From Bimastos eiseni (taxonomy: Eukaryota > Annelida > Clitellata > Crassiclitellata > Lumbricidae), in contig OY365809.1 in assembly GCA_959347315.1 (NCBI GenBank), forward strand, positions 44,509,693-44,573,692: a stretch of DNA of 64,000 nt. Reading direction: 5' to 3'. Shown piece after piece: positions 44,046-57,048 of this stretch. Under the pieces are notes generated by a model, which saw only the letters and a program-made list of their open reading frames with translations, was not told the DNA's origin and ran no database searches. Position 1 is the stretch's first letter, and each line of letters begins with the position of its first letter. Both the position numbers and the translations under genes were made by a program.

Positions 44046-45335
44046 TCTATAACCTGCTTGCTCTTCTCTTCACGGAAGTAATTGGGTGAGTTTTTTCCAC
44101 AAACGTACGACCGCACGTGGTAGCCTGAGATTATCCGAAATAACTAACAGTCGAACAGGCTTGCACAATGCATACGCATAGATGCGTATAGGCCTCATTG
44201 TCGGAAAGCGAGACTAATATTCCCAATATTTACCATGAATCAAGACAATAAACCACATGGCCTTTCGGAAGCTATGCCAAGAAGGCTAGGCCAATGTCGA
44301 AACCTTTTCCTGGCAACTTGTGTAGGCCTTCTCGGTGGGACGAAAGAGAGTTAACCGATTTGGACTGAGAAAGAGTCTTGTATCATCCTGGGAGGAAGGG
44401 AGGGTCAGTATGATAAAGGTGAGTAGACCCTTTAATTAAAAGACGTCATCGTGTGCTTGATGACGACTTTTATAAAAGATAATTATTAAGAAACTCTCTG
44501 CGGCGGCCAATCTACTTATTTAATTGACGACTCTTCAGACTGTCTGAATCTCACTTTCCTCGCCCATCTTAAAACCGTGCTATTTGCGTTCGCTTAAAAT
44601 GGACGTCATGTATAAAATCTGCAGAACAGATGGCCTAAATGAAATATTATAGGCCTATACACGTACCTGACGTGAGGTACTTGTAACGCTCGAAAAATTG
44701 ATAAATGTCATTTCACTGGATACCTAAGTTCAGATTATATGCATTGTTAGTGACCTCATTCACTTACAACTTTGCCAAAGTCTCTCCACCCAAACCTTGA
44801 ATTACACTCGATACGAAGCAGTTTACTCGAGTTGTCATGATCAACAGACCAATGTTGCTTATATAACGAGACAATTCTATACATGTGTCATACAGTATTA
44901 GCCCTATTATTATTGTTTAACGCACTTTTAAATAAAGACACGCCTTTCTAGAGTCTCCTACTTACATTGTCACTGACATGAGTGTTGCATTGGCCCTACT
45001 GGCATTTCATATTAAGCGTTTTCACAATTTAGGTGCATGATGCCATGAAGCTATTGCTGTATTAAAAGCATTGTTATCAAGGGTTCACACTTGCAATTTT
45101 TTTCAATTGTCGAACCTGTCCGTTGCAACTGTGATAATTACTAGCTCTTTAAATTCTTATCGCAATAATTGGCAGTCGATTAGTTACGCATCCTCGACCT
45201 GTAAGGCTAAGAGGAAGCCTACAGATCTAGCCTCCACTCGCAGACCTATAATAGGCGGTCAATGAAAATGGTGTTGATGATGATGATGACGACGACGATA
45301 ATGAGTTGCAGAGGACCTCACATGATAGCATTATT
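44046..45335. other. AT-rich intergenic stretch
   Basis: Nothing recognised except a GATGATGACGACGACG run at about 45273-45300. Confidence 0.5.
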
Positions 45336-45590
45336 TTAAAGTGGCATGGCCTCATGATGGCAGTTTGAGCTTCAGGGACCTATGATAGCAGATAGAACTT
45401 CAGGGCTCTGTGATTGCAGTTAAAGCCTCGGGGCCCCCATAATAGCAGTTAAAGTCTCAGTCTCCATGATAGCAATTATAAGTTAAAATTTCATTGCCCA
45501 ATGATAGCAGTCAAAACTTCAGGGCCCAATGATGGCAGTTAAAGCCTCAGGGACCATGATAGCAGTCAAAGTTTCAAAGCCCATGAACAT
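45336..45590 (+). repeat. Minisatellite, unit about 30 bp (CAGTTAAAGCCTCAGGGCCC)
   Basis: Eight degenerate units, each with ATGATAGCAG, then TxAAA, then CTTCAGGGCCC. Confidence 0.7.
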
Positions 45591-46429
45591 GCAAGAGTCC
45601 GCCTCTCAAAAATTGTAGCCTTGACGAAGTCTTTGACGCACAATCAATGTACTGTGAATGACGATGTATCACGTGTTTACTTCTGAACTTTGGATGGAAA
45701 CCAATATCACACTGTACAGTGGTATTGTATCGTTACATAATTACATGTAATTATGTTATGCTGTAATCGGTATTCGTGGCTCGGTTATCAAGATTTCATT
45801 TCACACTACAATCAGGGAGGAAGATTAAAAGCTTAACGAGTGACGAGATATAAATGGCTTCATAAATCATAATGTATATCTCATTGGTGAAAGGAATATG
45901 TCCTAAGTCCGCACTTTAGAAACTTTCTTTGATGGAAACTCATTTGTTATTTAGCAATTCCCGTGCGTTGATTTTTTCAATTTGCAACATTAATCATGAA
46001 AATAGTCCTGAAAATGATCATGAAAATAATCTTCACCTCACGGAACACTAGGGTTCAACGGAACACAGTTTGGGAAACACTGATTTATGCTTTCTTATTA
46101 TGATTTACTGTGATGCTTATTAAAATTGCATACGAGATTTTCAACATAAGAAAATAAGAAGATATAGTTAGTTCGGTAAATACCAAACATATGCCCATTT
46201 ATTATCCAAACAAAGTAGTTATTCACAAATTATTCACAGATCAAAGTAAATAATCGGCTTAACCAACACACAATTGATCATTGCCAATCTATGTTCTATT
46301 GTATGAAGGTGTGTGCAATTATGAACTTAACGTTGATCCCAGTATCAAATCATTTGCAGAATTGTCTAAAAGATAGACTGTTTGTAATCAGTAATAAATG
46401 TTTATTCAAATTTTGTCATTTCTCCATGG
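45591..46429. other. AT-rich intergenic stretch
   Basis: Nothing recognised except a possible minus-strand AATAAA near 46400. Confidence 0.5.
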
Positions 46430-46815
46430 TGTCAAAAGATATAATTCCTCTTTCAAATTGAAATGAACAATCATTATTATCTCTCCTTGTTATTTTTCTG
46501 ATTGGAACACAGCTTTCAAACTTCCAGTTTTCTCATTTTCTGTTGCATCAATTGATCAAGTTACATTTTCAAATTGATTTAAATGAACAATCTTTCCAGT
46601 TTTATCATTTACCTATTTTATCAATTGATCAATTTCCCCTTTGAAATTGAACTGAACATTCTTTCCAGCTTCTTCATTTCTCTTAGTTTACCAATTGATC
46701 AATTTCCTGTTTCAAATTGAAATGAACAATCTTTCAAGTTTTCTCATTCATCTATCTTATTAATAGAAAAATTCTCAATTTAATCAAAATGAACAATCTT
46801 TCTAGTTTTTATTCC
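46430..46815. repeat. Minisatellite next to the BBIP1 3' end, unit about 70-80 bp
   Basis: Units share TCAATTGATCAATTTCC, TTTCAAATTGAAATGAACAA and TCTTTCCAGTTTTCTCATT. Each unit holds two short palindromes (CAATTGATCAATT, TTTCAAATTGAAA). About five copies. Confidence 0.7.
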
Positions 46816-46895
46816 TCTGTACTCCATTACTCCATCAGTTCCCACAGTAAATCCAAATGAACAATTTTAATAGTTCTGTCATCAACAGTTTTTCT

Positions 46896-47168
46896 CTAAA
46901 GCGTCATTCGATTCACTTCGGCCGATTCGCCATGCGGCGTCTCTGACCCTGACGTCAAATTGCCGAACCCTTCCATGAGCTGCTGTTGTGCCTCCAGTTC
47001 CTGCTGGCGAACGAGGTCCTGCGCATCGCTCTGCATCCGCTCCAGTTTCTCCAGCGTCACAGACTTCAGCGGAATGAGCTTAGGCTTGCAGAGGATGACG
47101 CTCGGAAGGTCTTCCTGATAGAGTTCTCCTTGTTTCGGCAGAACTTCTCGAATCTCTCCACCACTCAT
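46896..47168 (-). CDS. BBIP1: BBSome-interacting protein 1 (BBIP1/BBIP10)
   Basis: A 90-residue protein. Its core [22 protein letters not shown] and VTLEKLERM matches the conserved block of BBIP1, a small helical subunit needed to assemble the BBSome, the coat complex that traffics membrane proteins into and out of cilia. The family is about 70-95 residues, so the length fits. The C-terminal part is Gln-rich ([11 protein letters not shown]), with a divergent tail after residue 70. The ATG at 47168 is taken as the start. Just upstream on the minus strand, TTTCTCCAG looks like a splice acceptor, suggesting a 5' UTR exon further right. Downstream is a minisatellite, and a possible AATAAA (minus strand) lies near 46400. 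Confidence 0.88.
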   Translation of the reverse strand: MSGGEIREVLPKQGELYQEDLPSVILCKPKLIPLKSVTLEKLERMQSDAQDLVRQQELEAQQQLMEGFGNLTSGSETPHGESAEVNRMTL

Positions 47169-47264
47169 CGTCTGTCGTCCGCTGGAGAAAATGTTTAGAA
47201 TACATTCTTGAAGTTAACTATTCAGACATACAAATGTAATGCAATATAATGTGTTCACACATTT

Positions 47265-47430
47265 ATATAGCGCCCCTTCAAGATTTGTAATAAGAAGCAC
47301 ACTCTGCACTGACCTTAATGATGTTGAATGCCATAGTGAACAAGTAAAAATACATCTATTAGCAAAACTATGCACAGTAAGCTGAATAGTCACCAGTGGT
47401 GGGCCCACGCACAAGCGTGGAACCAACCAA
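47265..47430 (-). mobile_element. 5'-truncated SINE, inverted
   Basis: The reverse complement of GCTGAATAGTCACCAGTGGTGGGC and ATATAGCGCCCCTTCAAGAT matches the 3' half of the SINE at 33340-33830, including the AACATxATTxAGGTCAG block and the GGCGCTATATAAAT tail. It lies about 100 bp upstream of BBIP1. Confidence 0.55.
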
Positions 47431-47999
47431 CGAATTCCAGCCGACAGCTGACAGATGGAATAGGCGTTCAGAGTCTCTAGGTAAAGTTGTGTCGATGAGT
47501 AGAGCGACAACTGTCAACGCCGATCACAGACACGGTACGTTGTCGACGAGTACTCCTTCGCTGGTGAAAGATGATGCATGACCGGAAATTTGACAAGGCA
47601 CAAGGAGGACGTAGAAGTTAACTATTGGGACATAGAAAGTTTAACATATAAAAAGTTAACCGCTGTATAAAAGTTAATGTCAAATTGAAAACCATCTCCA
47701 CAAACATTTCATTAATCAAATCAATCAATCACTCAATCAAAGAACCTTCATATGCCTGGAATGAAGACAGGGACTTAAAGCAGAACCTTTCAATGTGTTA
47801 ATTCAAGTAATAATAATTAATTAACAATTACTTGATTAATTAGTCAATTAGTAATAAAGTTGCGAGTCACATTTAAAATTAGCATAATAATAACAATAAA
47901 TAATAATGCAATAATTAAGTATTGAACAACAAGACATTGCAGTGGGGCAGAGCAACTGTGAGAGAAAGATAATGCACAAACTCTTTTCATAGTAGTCAT
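47431..47999. other. Intergenic stretch
   Basis: It contains (AATC)n at 47712-47740 and AATTAATTAA-rich sequence; it may hold the BBIP1 5' UTR exon. Nothing definite. Confidence 0.4.
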
Positions 48000-48300
48000 C
48001 CCAGAGAAGGCTCAACCTCAGGCAACTTGCATTATGAGCACTCCTACCTACTTTTAAAAAGCAGTTCCCTTGGTTCTTTTTGCTCGCATCGCAAATATGC
48101 AGATTCGATCTTTTTCTGTGGTAGACCCAATGATGTGTAATTGTCATCCCCTAGAGCTGGGTCTACACCTTTGGACGCCACTTGAAACTTCCTTCACTAA
48201 ATTTAAAACTGTTTTCTTTCGGCACGTTGGGTGTTTGGGATCGCCTCTGTGTAGTTTCCTTGAAGGGGCGCTATATAAACTCCCAAATGAATGAATGTTT
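48000..48300 (+). mobile_element. 5'-truncated LINE 3' end
   Basis: The plus frame reads LVLFARIANMQIRSFSVVDP and then, after decay, LETSFTKFKTVFF, the same LINE C-terminus as at 3.9-4.06 kb. It is followed by CTTGAAGGGGCGCTATATAAA and GAATGAATG. Several key positions of the WNxLPxxLR segment are replaced, so it is older than the 4 kb copy. Confidence 0.65.
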
Positions 48301-50357
48301 TAACCAACATTACCGCCAAATATCCCCATCGCAGCCTGCGATCTTCGGGCATTGGTCTTTTTATAATGGAATCAGTTGCCAATCTCGAAAATTTAGATCT
48401 GCACAAATCAAAACCGTGTGTGGAAATCTAAATTTATTACACTCTGACACCTTTTGACCTGGACCTGATTTTGATACTACCAGCCCACTGATTCTGCTTT
48501 GACTAAGCGTCTGAGAATAGATGGCTTCACCGACCCTGTTTTTTGGGGTGCTTTACAAGTATCGGGACAATTTCAACTCAATTGTTGTGTTCGTAAGACA
48601 GCATTGCAGACTTTTTTCAGTTGACAATTCCTTCAATCTCGTGTGAAATAATTTCTAGAAAAACATAAGCCTTTCTTTATCCTACCAAAAGTTATTGTTT
48701 CACCTGGAAAGAGGGGAAATTATGATAATAAAACGCCAGATATTATAAGCAAGCGAAATTTTACGATTCGGTTTACAATCGCTATGGAACCAGACCGGAA
48801 GTTTCTTGAGCAACACTTGGGTGTTTCACGAAATATTAGAGCCACGTATAAATATCTCAGGATCACGGGAATAATCATAATTTTATTGAACTTTAGTGCC
48901 ATCGTGAGAGAGAGCTGAAGAATTGTTTTTACACGTGGGTAGCTCTATATTAAAAGCAGTAGGCATTTTATGCTACACTAGAATGGTTATGATGAATAAG
49001 TAATCCTCACGATTACGCTGAAAGATATTTGTCGTGCTTTGCATAATGGTCTTAAATGCAAGCTTTAATTAGGACATAAATGACGTGACGCAATTTAGGA
49101 CGAATTTTGACCCGCTACCCCTAGTCACAAGTTGTCACAAAAGTCTTACCCCTAGAATATGACGTCGCAAAGCTCTGCACCCCCATCGGAAAAATCATAC
49201 GTCCAGAATTTTATATTGAAATGTCTTTATAATTGTGAAATCAAGTAATTATAACTTAAAAGTATACAACAGAACGAAGAAAATAGAGAAAGTATAATTA
49301 CTACACTCATTCTACAAGATGAAAAGATCTGGCAGAATTATTATATTTATAACCAAATGTTTGATTACAATGGAATGGAGGATCAAAATGCTCCTTCGTG
49401 GAATAAATAGGAAGAGCTTGGATCTCAGCATCCTATTCAATTGATATCCCATTCAGATCTAGCACATCATCATCTATCCAATCTAAACTCACTGACTCGC
49501 TATATTTCTTCGCTTGCGATTATTGCCATTAGTTGTCGACGGGCAGCCACTCTTAGTGTCTTGCTGCGTTTTGACGGGATAATTAATTCCTGCTTGTGTG
49601 TTACAGAATGGCTGCTCCGCTGCCCGTAGCCTATCGATTTGGGATCGTTATAATTAAGACACCCTTATAATTGCTCTTTCCGACAGAATAATACCCGTCA
49701 ATTCGTTTAACTGGTTGCTCGATACCTATAGGCGTAATCAAACAAAGGCACAGAATCAAAGTCGGTCATCCCCACGGTGCGTGACGTCATTTATGGACGG
49801 TCCCTTACTACACGTCTCGACTGCGTCTGATAATTAATTTGAAGAGAAATCTATGTAACGCATTATTGACAAGGAATTTCGTTTATTTCTAATACGAAGC
49901 TGGCACGCCGCAACCAAGCTACAAGATATTTTATTGGTAATTGAGCTTATGTTTTATGATATTAAACCAACAAGTCAAATCTGCGTTTTTGAGGCGAATA
50001 AATCAAAAATTTATTTATTTAAAAAATTCTTTCTACATTTATTATAAAAAATTCTTTCTCGATTTATTTTTATAAATTTTCTCGATTTATTTTCAAATTA
50101 CATCTGGTGGTGAGCACTTTCTGCACAGCAACTCAAACCAGAGCAATCATCAAACTTGCTGTTGACTCCCTCCAATATCTCCAATATGTTGTACAGCACC
50201 GATTTAGACCACTTTCCACTGGGAAACATTGATGTTCTTAACGCATTACACAGCTATTTGTGTTTCCTCTAGCGAGTGCCGTACCATACGACCGCAATTA
50301 CGCCCCCTAGCGAACAGCGGAATTGGCGCTCGAAAACCATTCAGAGGCGTTTAAGTT
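48301..50357. other. AT-rich intergenic stretch
   Basis: Short frames only; nothing recognised. Confidence 0.5.
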
Positions 50358-50500
50358 GTCGTCTGCCAACGAAAAAGCAGACGACATCTGGCGATTAAAT
50401 CCAATTTTGTGACGACGACGACGCCGCCATTTTGAGTGCTAGCGATTCAAGTGGCGATAATAGAGGATGTTTCCGGCAGAGCGCAAAATGGCGTCGCTAA
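50358..50500. promoter_or_regulatory. Possible CpG-rich promoter with YY1-like sites and a hairpin
   Basis: GTCGTCTGC (50358-50366) and GCAGACGAC (50377-50385) form a perfect 9 bp inverted repeat. GCCGCCATTTTG (50423) and CAAAATGGCGTCGC (50486) are YY1-type motifs in opposite orientation, and the block is CpG-rich. It could be the distal promoter of minus-strand BBIP1 (3.2 kb away) or of an unseen gene. Confidence 0.25.
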
Positions 50501-50624
50501 AAGCGAGAAAGACATTTATGAAAATGGGCGATTGTTGCATTTGTGTTCGTCAGGTTTGTCAGAACAAGCGCAGAGAAGTAACCTAACTGAGCAGTATAAA
50601 GGCTGACGTTTACAACGATCATGT

Positions 50625-51030
50625 AGGTCTCTTTGTCTCTCTGTCTCTCTGTGTCACTCTTTCTTTCTCTATTTTTGTCTCCGTCTCTAACTGTCACTGT
50701 CTGTCGCTCTGTCTCTGCTTCTCTGGCTTTGACTGTCACTGTCTGTCTGTCTCATTCTTTCTATCTCTATCTGTGTCTCAGTATGCACGTATGCGTCTGT
50801 CCGTATGCATCTCCCTCTCTCTGTCTCTGGATCTATCTTTGTAGTTTCTTCTTTGTGACTCTGTCTCTGATTCTGCCCTTCTCTGTTTATCTATCTGTCT
50901 GTCCCTACCTCGGTCTGTCTGTGTCTGCGTCTGCCTCTCTTTCTCTCTTTCTGTCTGTCTCAGTCTGTCTCTGGCTCTGTCTGTCTGTCTGTCTGTCTGT
51001 CTCTGTCTTTCTCTCTCTCCTGCTTCTGGT
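50625..51030 (+). repeat. Polypyrimidine TCTC/TCTG tract
   Basis: Degenerate CTCTGTCTCTCTGTCTC over 400 bp; open frames are spurious. Confidence 0.85.
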
Positions 51031-51164
51031 TTCTTGGTTCCTTGGTTCTGTCATGCGATATATATACCTTGGTTTTGTATTCTTTGATCCATCATCGGAC
51101 CACTCGTGTTTGACAGCGCATAAACAGATCTCTCTATGAAAGCCAAAAGACATCCAATCCAGGA

Positions 51165-51360
51165 GGCAGACAAACAGACACACAGAGAAACATATACAAT
51201 AGCACACACAGACATAAATACACGCATGCATGCATACGGACAAACAGAAACACAGCTTGCCGAACAGACACACAGTTACACAGGCAGACTCAAACAGATA
51301 CACGCACACACACAGAGAGATAAACAGAGACAGATAGAACGACAGGTATGCGAAGAAATA
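51165..51360. repeat. ACAGA/CACA-rich tract
   Basis: ACAGACACACAGAGA-type repeats. Confidence 0.7.
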
Positions 51361-51574
51361 GAGACGCATGCAAGCAGCATGCAGTTGACGTGTGGTGGCA
51401 TTTGAAGACGGCGACCATGCACACCATAGACCACACAGGACCATAGGAAACAGACAAAGCTATACTAAACGAAATGAAACAGACACTACTAATCTTTAAT
51501 TATTTATATAGCGCCTTAAAATATCTCTGTTCGGAAGTGCACTACCCGACCTTAAAGGTCAGTGGATTTGTACG

Positions 51575-51690
51575 AGTATATATATATATATATGTTATAT
51601 ATATACATATGTATATTATAGTATATATATATATTATATATACATGTGTATATTATAGTATATATATATATGTATTTATATTAAATATAG
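51575..51690. repeat. TA microsatellite
   Basis: TATATATATGTTATATATAT and variants; more TA at 52610-52705. Confidence 0.8.
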
Positions 51691-52084
51691 ATCTCCTATT
51701 TTTCGGCATTTTCATCGACAACTTGTGACATCATATCTCAGCAGCTAAAGAAGCACTCGGATGTAACCCAATATTTCTGATTAGGTCTACATCTATGATA
51801 CAGATCATACTCATTATAGGTGTCTAGATTCAAAGTTTACTTCTGCTGATATTTTTAGCGTTAAACGACACCAAAACCATCAAAGACGTTGACGCCGGTA
51901 AGTGACAACTTTTTAAAGTTTTCATCGCAACATCGTGCACACCTGTTTAATTACAGTGACGTGTAAAAGCAAAATTTTCTAATAGGACGTCTGATGTTAT
52001 ATCAGTCTATATGGGGAGGTGTCTTTAATGTTGGAGAGAAAATATTCAGACTGCTTCGTGTAATAATATATATTACAAATTAAA

Positions 52085-52205
52085 AACAGACAGACTGACA
52101 GAGACAAAGACACAGGCGGACAGACAGAGGCACAGAAAGACAGACAGAGACAAAAGACAGAGACAAAAGACAGAGACAGAGAGAAAAAGAGAAGTACAAA
52201 GACAG
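52085..52205. repeat. GACAGAGACAAA tract
   Basis: Purine-rich degenerate repeat. Confidence 0.75.
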
Positions 52206-53009
52206 AGGATGTAAACGGACCTCTGGTGGTGGGATCTCTTGATGTCGACTGCAGAAAGCGCTGCCGTCTGGTGTGTATACCTTTTCTCCAACGCCTTCGT
52301 AGCGTCTTGTTGATACAAATCGTCATCGTATGCATGACGTCGAATCCGACCCAGGATCATCGACACACACCGCGTGGCCCAGTGTTAACTCGGTGCTAGA
52401 CCGATGTTGCCCGTCACTCCCCTCCCTTACTCCCTCGCTCCCTCTCTCTTCCCCGTCACGCTCTCCGTTCGGGCGAATCGTTTATGTAAATGGATCAGGT
52501 TACGATCGGGCGGCAACACGTTTCAAAGACGACTACCCAGATCTCTCTCTTAGAGTAGGGGAAGAGTGGGTAAGTCACACTGGCGCCACGATTTCGGACA
52601 TATTAGACAGATATAGCTATATATACACATTAATATATACTGTTTATATATACTGTATATACATAGTGTATATATAATATATATATACTGTATATACACT
52701 TTATATATGATATCTGCTTATCTTGATCATCCTTACTCCCACTTTATACAGATATAATTTGTCTGCTAGGTTGCGCTGTGCGAACTTCTTATTAGAGATA
52801 TCTAGTATTTTGATGTATACAAATTATGCAAATATGTATACGGAACGTTCGTACATGTTTTACAAGGTCTTCAGAAAAAAGAACACGAAGCCAAAGTACA
52901 TTACGAACTTACAAAGTATGTTTAAAAATTGTGCTCACGTCTGGAATATTTATAGTCTTTTTTATATATGGGCGAATGCGTGCATAGAAAATGTATTACA
53001 TAGCTTTGC
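52206..53009. other. Intergenic stretch with TA repeats
   Basis: A GC-richer part (52210-52580) carries frames on both strands without recognised domains. Confidence 0.4.
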
Positions 53010-53105
53010 CACTGCCTGCGCTATTTCAGAGCCAGTCCAAAGCCTAGATAAGGGAGGAGGGCGACGCTGGTGAACTTTATTATCACAGCGTTGTAAAACT
53101 GAAAC
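53010..53105 (-). repeat. SINE body copy (third family), inverted
   Basis: AGAGCCAGTCCAAAGCCTAG and TTTATTATCACAGCGTTGTA match the complement of the module. Confidence 0.55.
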
Positions 53106-53760
53106 TACTGTATATTATATATGATATATATATATATAAAATATACTTTTTTCGTGAAACTGTGTACATATTTGTATATACGTATAAGTATTTTTATATA
53201 TAAAAATATAATGGCTTAAGTAAGATTATGTTTTGATACTTATGGCATCATGTGTATACCAAGAATGTGCGAATATAATACTTTAATATCCGATATAAAT
53301 GATTGAAGAAATGCAATATGAGGTTCTTTAAACGTGATATATGTTACACGATTCCGCTTGGGATGAATATATACAGACAAACGTTATGTCAATACTCACA
53401 GTAACATGTAGGCCTATGTAAGCTCCACGTTGTATGCTGCATACACACGTGTTGCGAAAGGGTATGAAAGTATACATCGTAATACGTCGTATACGCTTAG
53501 AAGATCGTCACGTGAGAGAAAAGGTAGGCCTATGCATAAAGGCCGATAATTGCACTTTCTATGTTTTGCAAATATAGAGTTCGCTGCCGTGCCCTAGGTG
53601 GCGCTAAGCCTTGTGACGTCACTAGGTGTAACTCTATACGGCGATATATGGTTCCTGTTCCGAAAGGGAGATTCGGTAAAGGTTGTGCCAAAAAAAAGTT
53701 CGGTTGAGGCTGTGCCAAAAAGAGTTTTTACTAACTACTTGGGTATGCACGCTTGAAGAT
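53106..53760. other. AT-rich intergenic stretch
   Basis: Nothing recognised. Confidence 0.5.
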
Positions 53761-53784
53761 TGAAGAACCCAAGTTAATTCGTCA

Positions 53785-53935
53785 GCGAGTCAGTCACTCA
53801 GTCAGTCAGCCAGCCAGTCAGTGAGTGAATCAGTTAGTTAGTTAGTTAGTTAGTTAGTCAGTCAGTCAGTCAGTGCAGTCAGTCAGTCAGTTAGTTGTCT
53901 GTCTGCTTACCAGTCTGTCTGTCTGTCTCTCTTTC
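53785..53935. repeat. (AGTC)n, (AGTT)n and TCTG tract
   Basis: CAGTCAGTCAGCCAGCC, GTTAGTTAGTTAG and CTGTCTGTCTCTC blocks in sequence. Confidence 0.8.
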
Positions 53936-54194
53936 TCTCTCTTTATCTCTCTGCCACTTTCCGTCATCGAGTAATTATCAATTGACTCAGAAAGCGACTC
54001 CCTCCTTTCACAAGGGCGCTATATAAATGTTTAATTCCATGCATATAAACCCTCGCTCGCTCTGAAACGTGACTGACAGAAACTAAACAGACGCATCTTC
54101 AGTCGTGGCTTTAACCGTTCAACTCGTTACCATGGTACCCATTACATTGATATAAACAGATCTACTTACAATCTACAATTACATACAGGGGGCG

Positions 54195-54286
54195 TATATA
54201 TATATACATATATATATATTTATAGATAGATATTTATAGATATGTGTGTACATATATATATATATATTTATATATATATATATATA

Positions 54287-54317
<31 letters not shown>

Positions 54318-54345
54318 TTATTTATATATATATATATATATATTA
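54195..54345. repeat. TA/TATTTA microsatellite
   Basis: TATATATATATTTATTTATA repeats. Confidence 0.85.
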
Positions 54346-54639
54346 CCATGCGCAAAAGGCAGCATGTGAATCTATGATTGCGTGCGCGCGTTTCTTGTGT
54401 TGTCGCTTGAGGATATGAATTTCAATGAAAACAAATTACGTTTTTTCTTGCGTTTTGGGCTTCAAACAATTATGCCGCCGACACTCGTATGCACAAATGG
54501 ATCCAAGCATACGCACGCACAAACACACACACAAGCAAGCACACGCACACAAACAAATACACGCACGGGATGGCTACACAAAATCTCACTAAGTTTAACT
54601 AATAATTAGCTGTATCACATTGGCCTGACATGTGAAGCC

Positions 54640-55200
54640 TCCGTCGAACTAGCTCCGATAAACACGGCCATTCATCGCCCGGTCCTCTCGTCGACTTCTC
54701 GCCTTCTCTTCTCCGCTTACTTCGGCCGTGTTATCGCTCGCCGTGTCGCCGAAAACCGTCCAAACGCCGGTCACGATTCGAGTCCTTTGATGTGCGCAAA
54801 AGAAAAACAAGCGTCGCAAATCTATCGCGTTGGAACTGTTTGTGTGCGAGGCGCAGCGGGGCCGAACCGTTCGTAAGCGCAGCGCACGTTTGTCCGTGGG
54901 ACGATATCTGTGGTGTCCATTGTGGCGTCCACACCAGCTTCGTATACAAGCATGTTGTAACAAATATATCTGGGCGTACTCGACTCTGACGGTACAATGC
55001 ACCGGTGACAAATCCCGGCTCAGCATCAAAGGCCTGTTGTAATTGGTTCGTTATTACGTCGTTCTTTGATAAGGCCGCCGGGTCCGAGGCGGGGGAGAGG
55101 TGTACCGCGTGCGTGAGCTTATGAAAGGTTGAAGAAACTCTGGTTCTGTTGTGAGGATTGTCATTTCGGAATGCGAGGTTTGTCTTCAAAGGCAACCGGC
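54640..55200. other. GC-rich block with overlapping open frames, unrecognised
   Basis: Composition is clearly above its surroundings, and frames of 126 and 154 codons are open on the minus strand. They overlap in different frames and neither has a recognised domain, so at best one is an exon. CpG content suggests a promoter or first exon. Confidence 0.25.
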
Positions 55201-55809
55201 TGTATCGATACTTTGCGTTGCCGATGAGGCGCTATGGAAGTTGTCAGATTGACTATTACGGTATTACCACCTCCACCACGCACTACCACTTCACTCTAAT
55301 TTCATGTATGTGTATATGTATGTGTGTGTGCGCGTGTGCTTTTGTGTGTGTCTGAGCTTCAACTTCTACAGCGCCCATATACAGCGACATATAGTAAGAA
55401 GGAGACATTACCGTGGCAGACCCACGAACATAATATACAGATACAAAGACATACATGGGTGTACATACATGGTACAGGCAGACGGACAGAGAGAATAACA
55501 GAGCGATAAACATACATATGGGCGTACATATGTGACGTATGGAACGTGGTAAACTCGCCCTACACTTAAGAACGGCTCACTTCTGCAGTGACGTTACGCT
55601 CAGAAGCGTCTCCATGCAGCCGAATGGCGCTATATAAATGCTCTTGCTAAATAATAATAATAATTGATAGACGCATATAAAGGTATACAGACTATATGGC
55701 AATTCCCCAAATAGAGGAACAGATAGACAGACAGACAGGCAGGCATACAGTAAGATAGAACCTGTATATCTGTAGACATACATTTAGACAGAACAAGATA
55801 TGCAGAGTG

Positions 55810-55810
55810 C

Positions 55811-55871
<61 letters not shown>
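55810..55871. repeat. (TA)n microsatellite
   Basis: About 60 bp of TA. Confidence 0.95.
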
Positions 55872-55872
<1 letters not shown>

Positions 55873-57040
55873 TGACGGAGAGACAAACAGACACATATAC
55901 ACAGAGAAGCAGGCATTCAGATGGACACATGTGCACACATCGAACATAACACGTGTCTTGGTGATAACCTGAGCAGCATATATACGGTCTGAGCTCCGCT
56001 GGTGTTGTTCTGCTGTTGTGTTTTGTTACGCCTAATTTAGTTTAATCTAATTTAGAATTATCTAATCTGTGCAAGACTTCAACAACAGTCTGCCTGTTCA
56101 GCATACAACAGCGTAAGTGCCGTATCTACAGCATTTACGACTTGGTACAGAACACGGTGTGTTCCATGTATGACCCAAATATTCTCGGGTGTACTAAGAG
56201 TGTTTAATGCTCTGCAACGGACTTTCGCCTCATTGAAACGTTCTCGAGAGTAACAATTTAAAAATGCGATCGCAGTTCCACGATAGGAGCAGGCCCGTCG
56301 AGAGCAAAGTGGGGGCCCGGTACAACTTATATTTTTGAGTTTGAATGAAAGACTTATTGACAATATACTGTAATACAACGTAGGCCTACTAGAAAATGTT
56401 GGAAAATTACAAGCACTAAACTTACATCACACATGATACATCACTCACTTATCAAAGTTTTCATCGATTCATCATCATTCATCACCGTCAGTCAGGCTGG
56501 ATGATAATGAGAACAAATAGTTTTATCATTTTTTTGTAATTCCTAATTTTAAGCGAAAAGCCAACTGACAAAATGAAAGCCTACAAACATCCAAAAATTG
56601 CAATTGTTGAAACCGTTTTATTTGTAAAGTCTGCAAGGGATGAGTTCAGAGATGGAATATTTTATCCAATTTTTGATTCCGTAGTAACTGGACTTTAAAA
56701 AAAAAATTTTTGCAGTGTCAAGTCTTTGCAACAAATTTGAATTTCTTTAAAGTTTCTCCAAGAAGATTATGACTGCAGGGTCATTTGTGAAAACTGTTGT
56801 GAAAGTTACTTTGCCGAAATTTGCAAGGATTTAATAGACGAGGTTGACTCATTATAAACGAATTTATCAAGAAAATATTGGCTCATAAATTATTCAGCCT
56901 TTTCAGTTGTTGAATAAACTGCATGTAATTTCGCTACAGAATCTCCTCCCCAATTTAAACCTCCATAACGCGGGTCCTACTCAAACGCGTCGCCCAGAGA
57001 ACAAGGCTTCAATTCCTGACGACTCGACCTTCTTTCTCGG
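55872..57040. other. AT-rich intergenic stretch
   Basis: Nothing recognised. Confidence 0.5.
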
Positions 57041-57048
57041 GGGCATTC

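Noticed and set aside
54649..55195. Two overlapping minus-strand frames of 126 and 154 codons
   Set aside because: They overlap in different frames in a GC-rich block and match no family; not called as genes.
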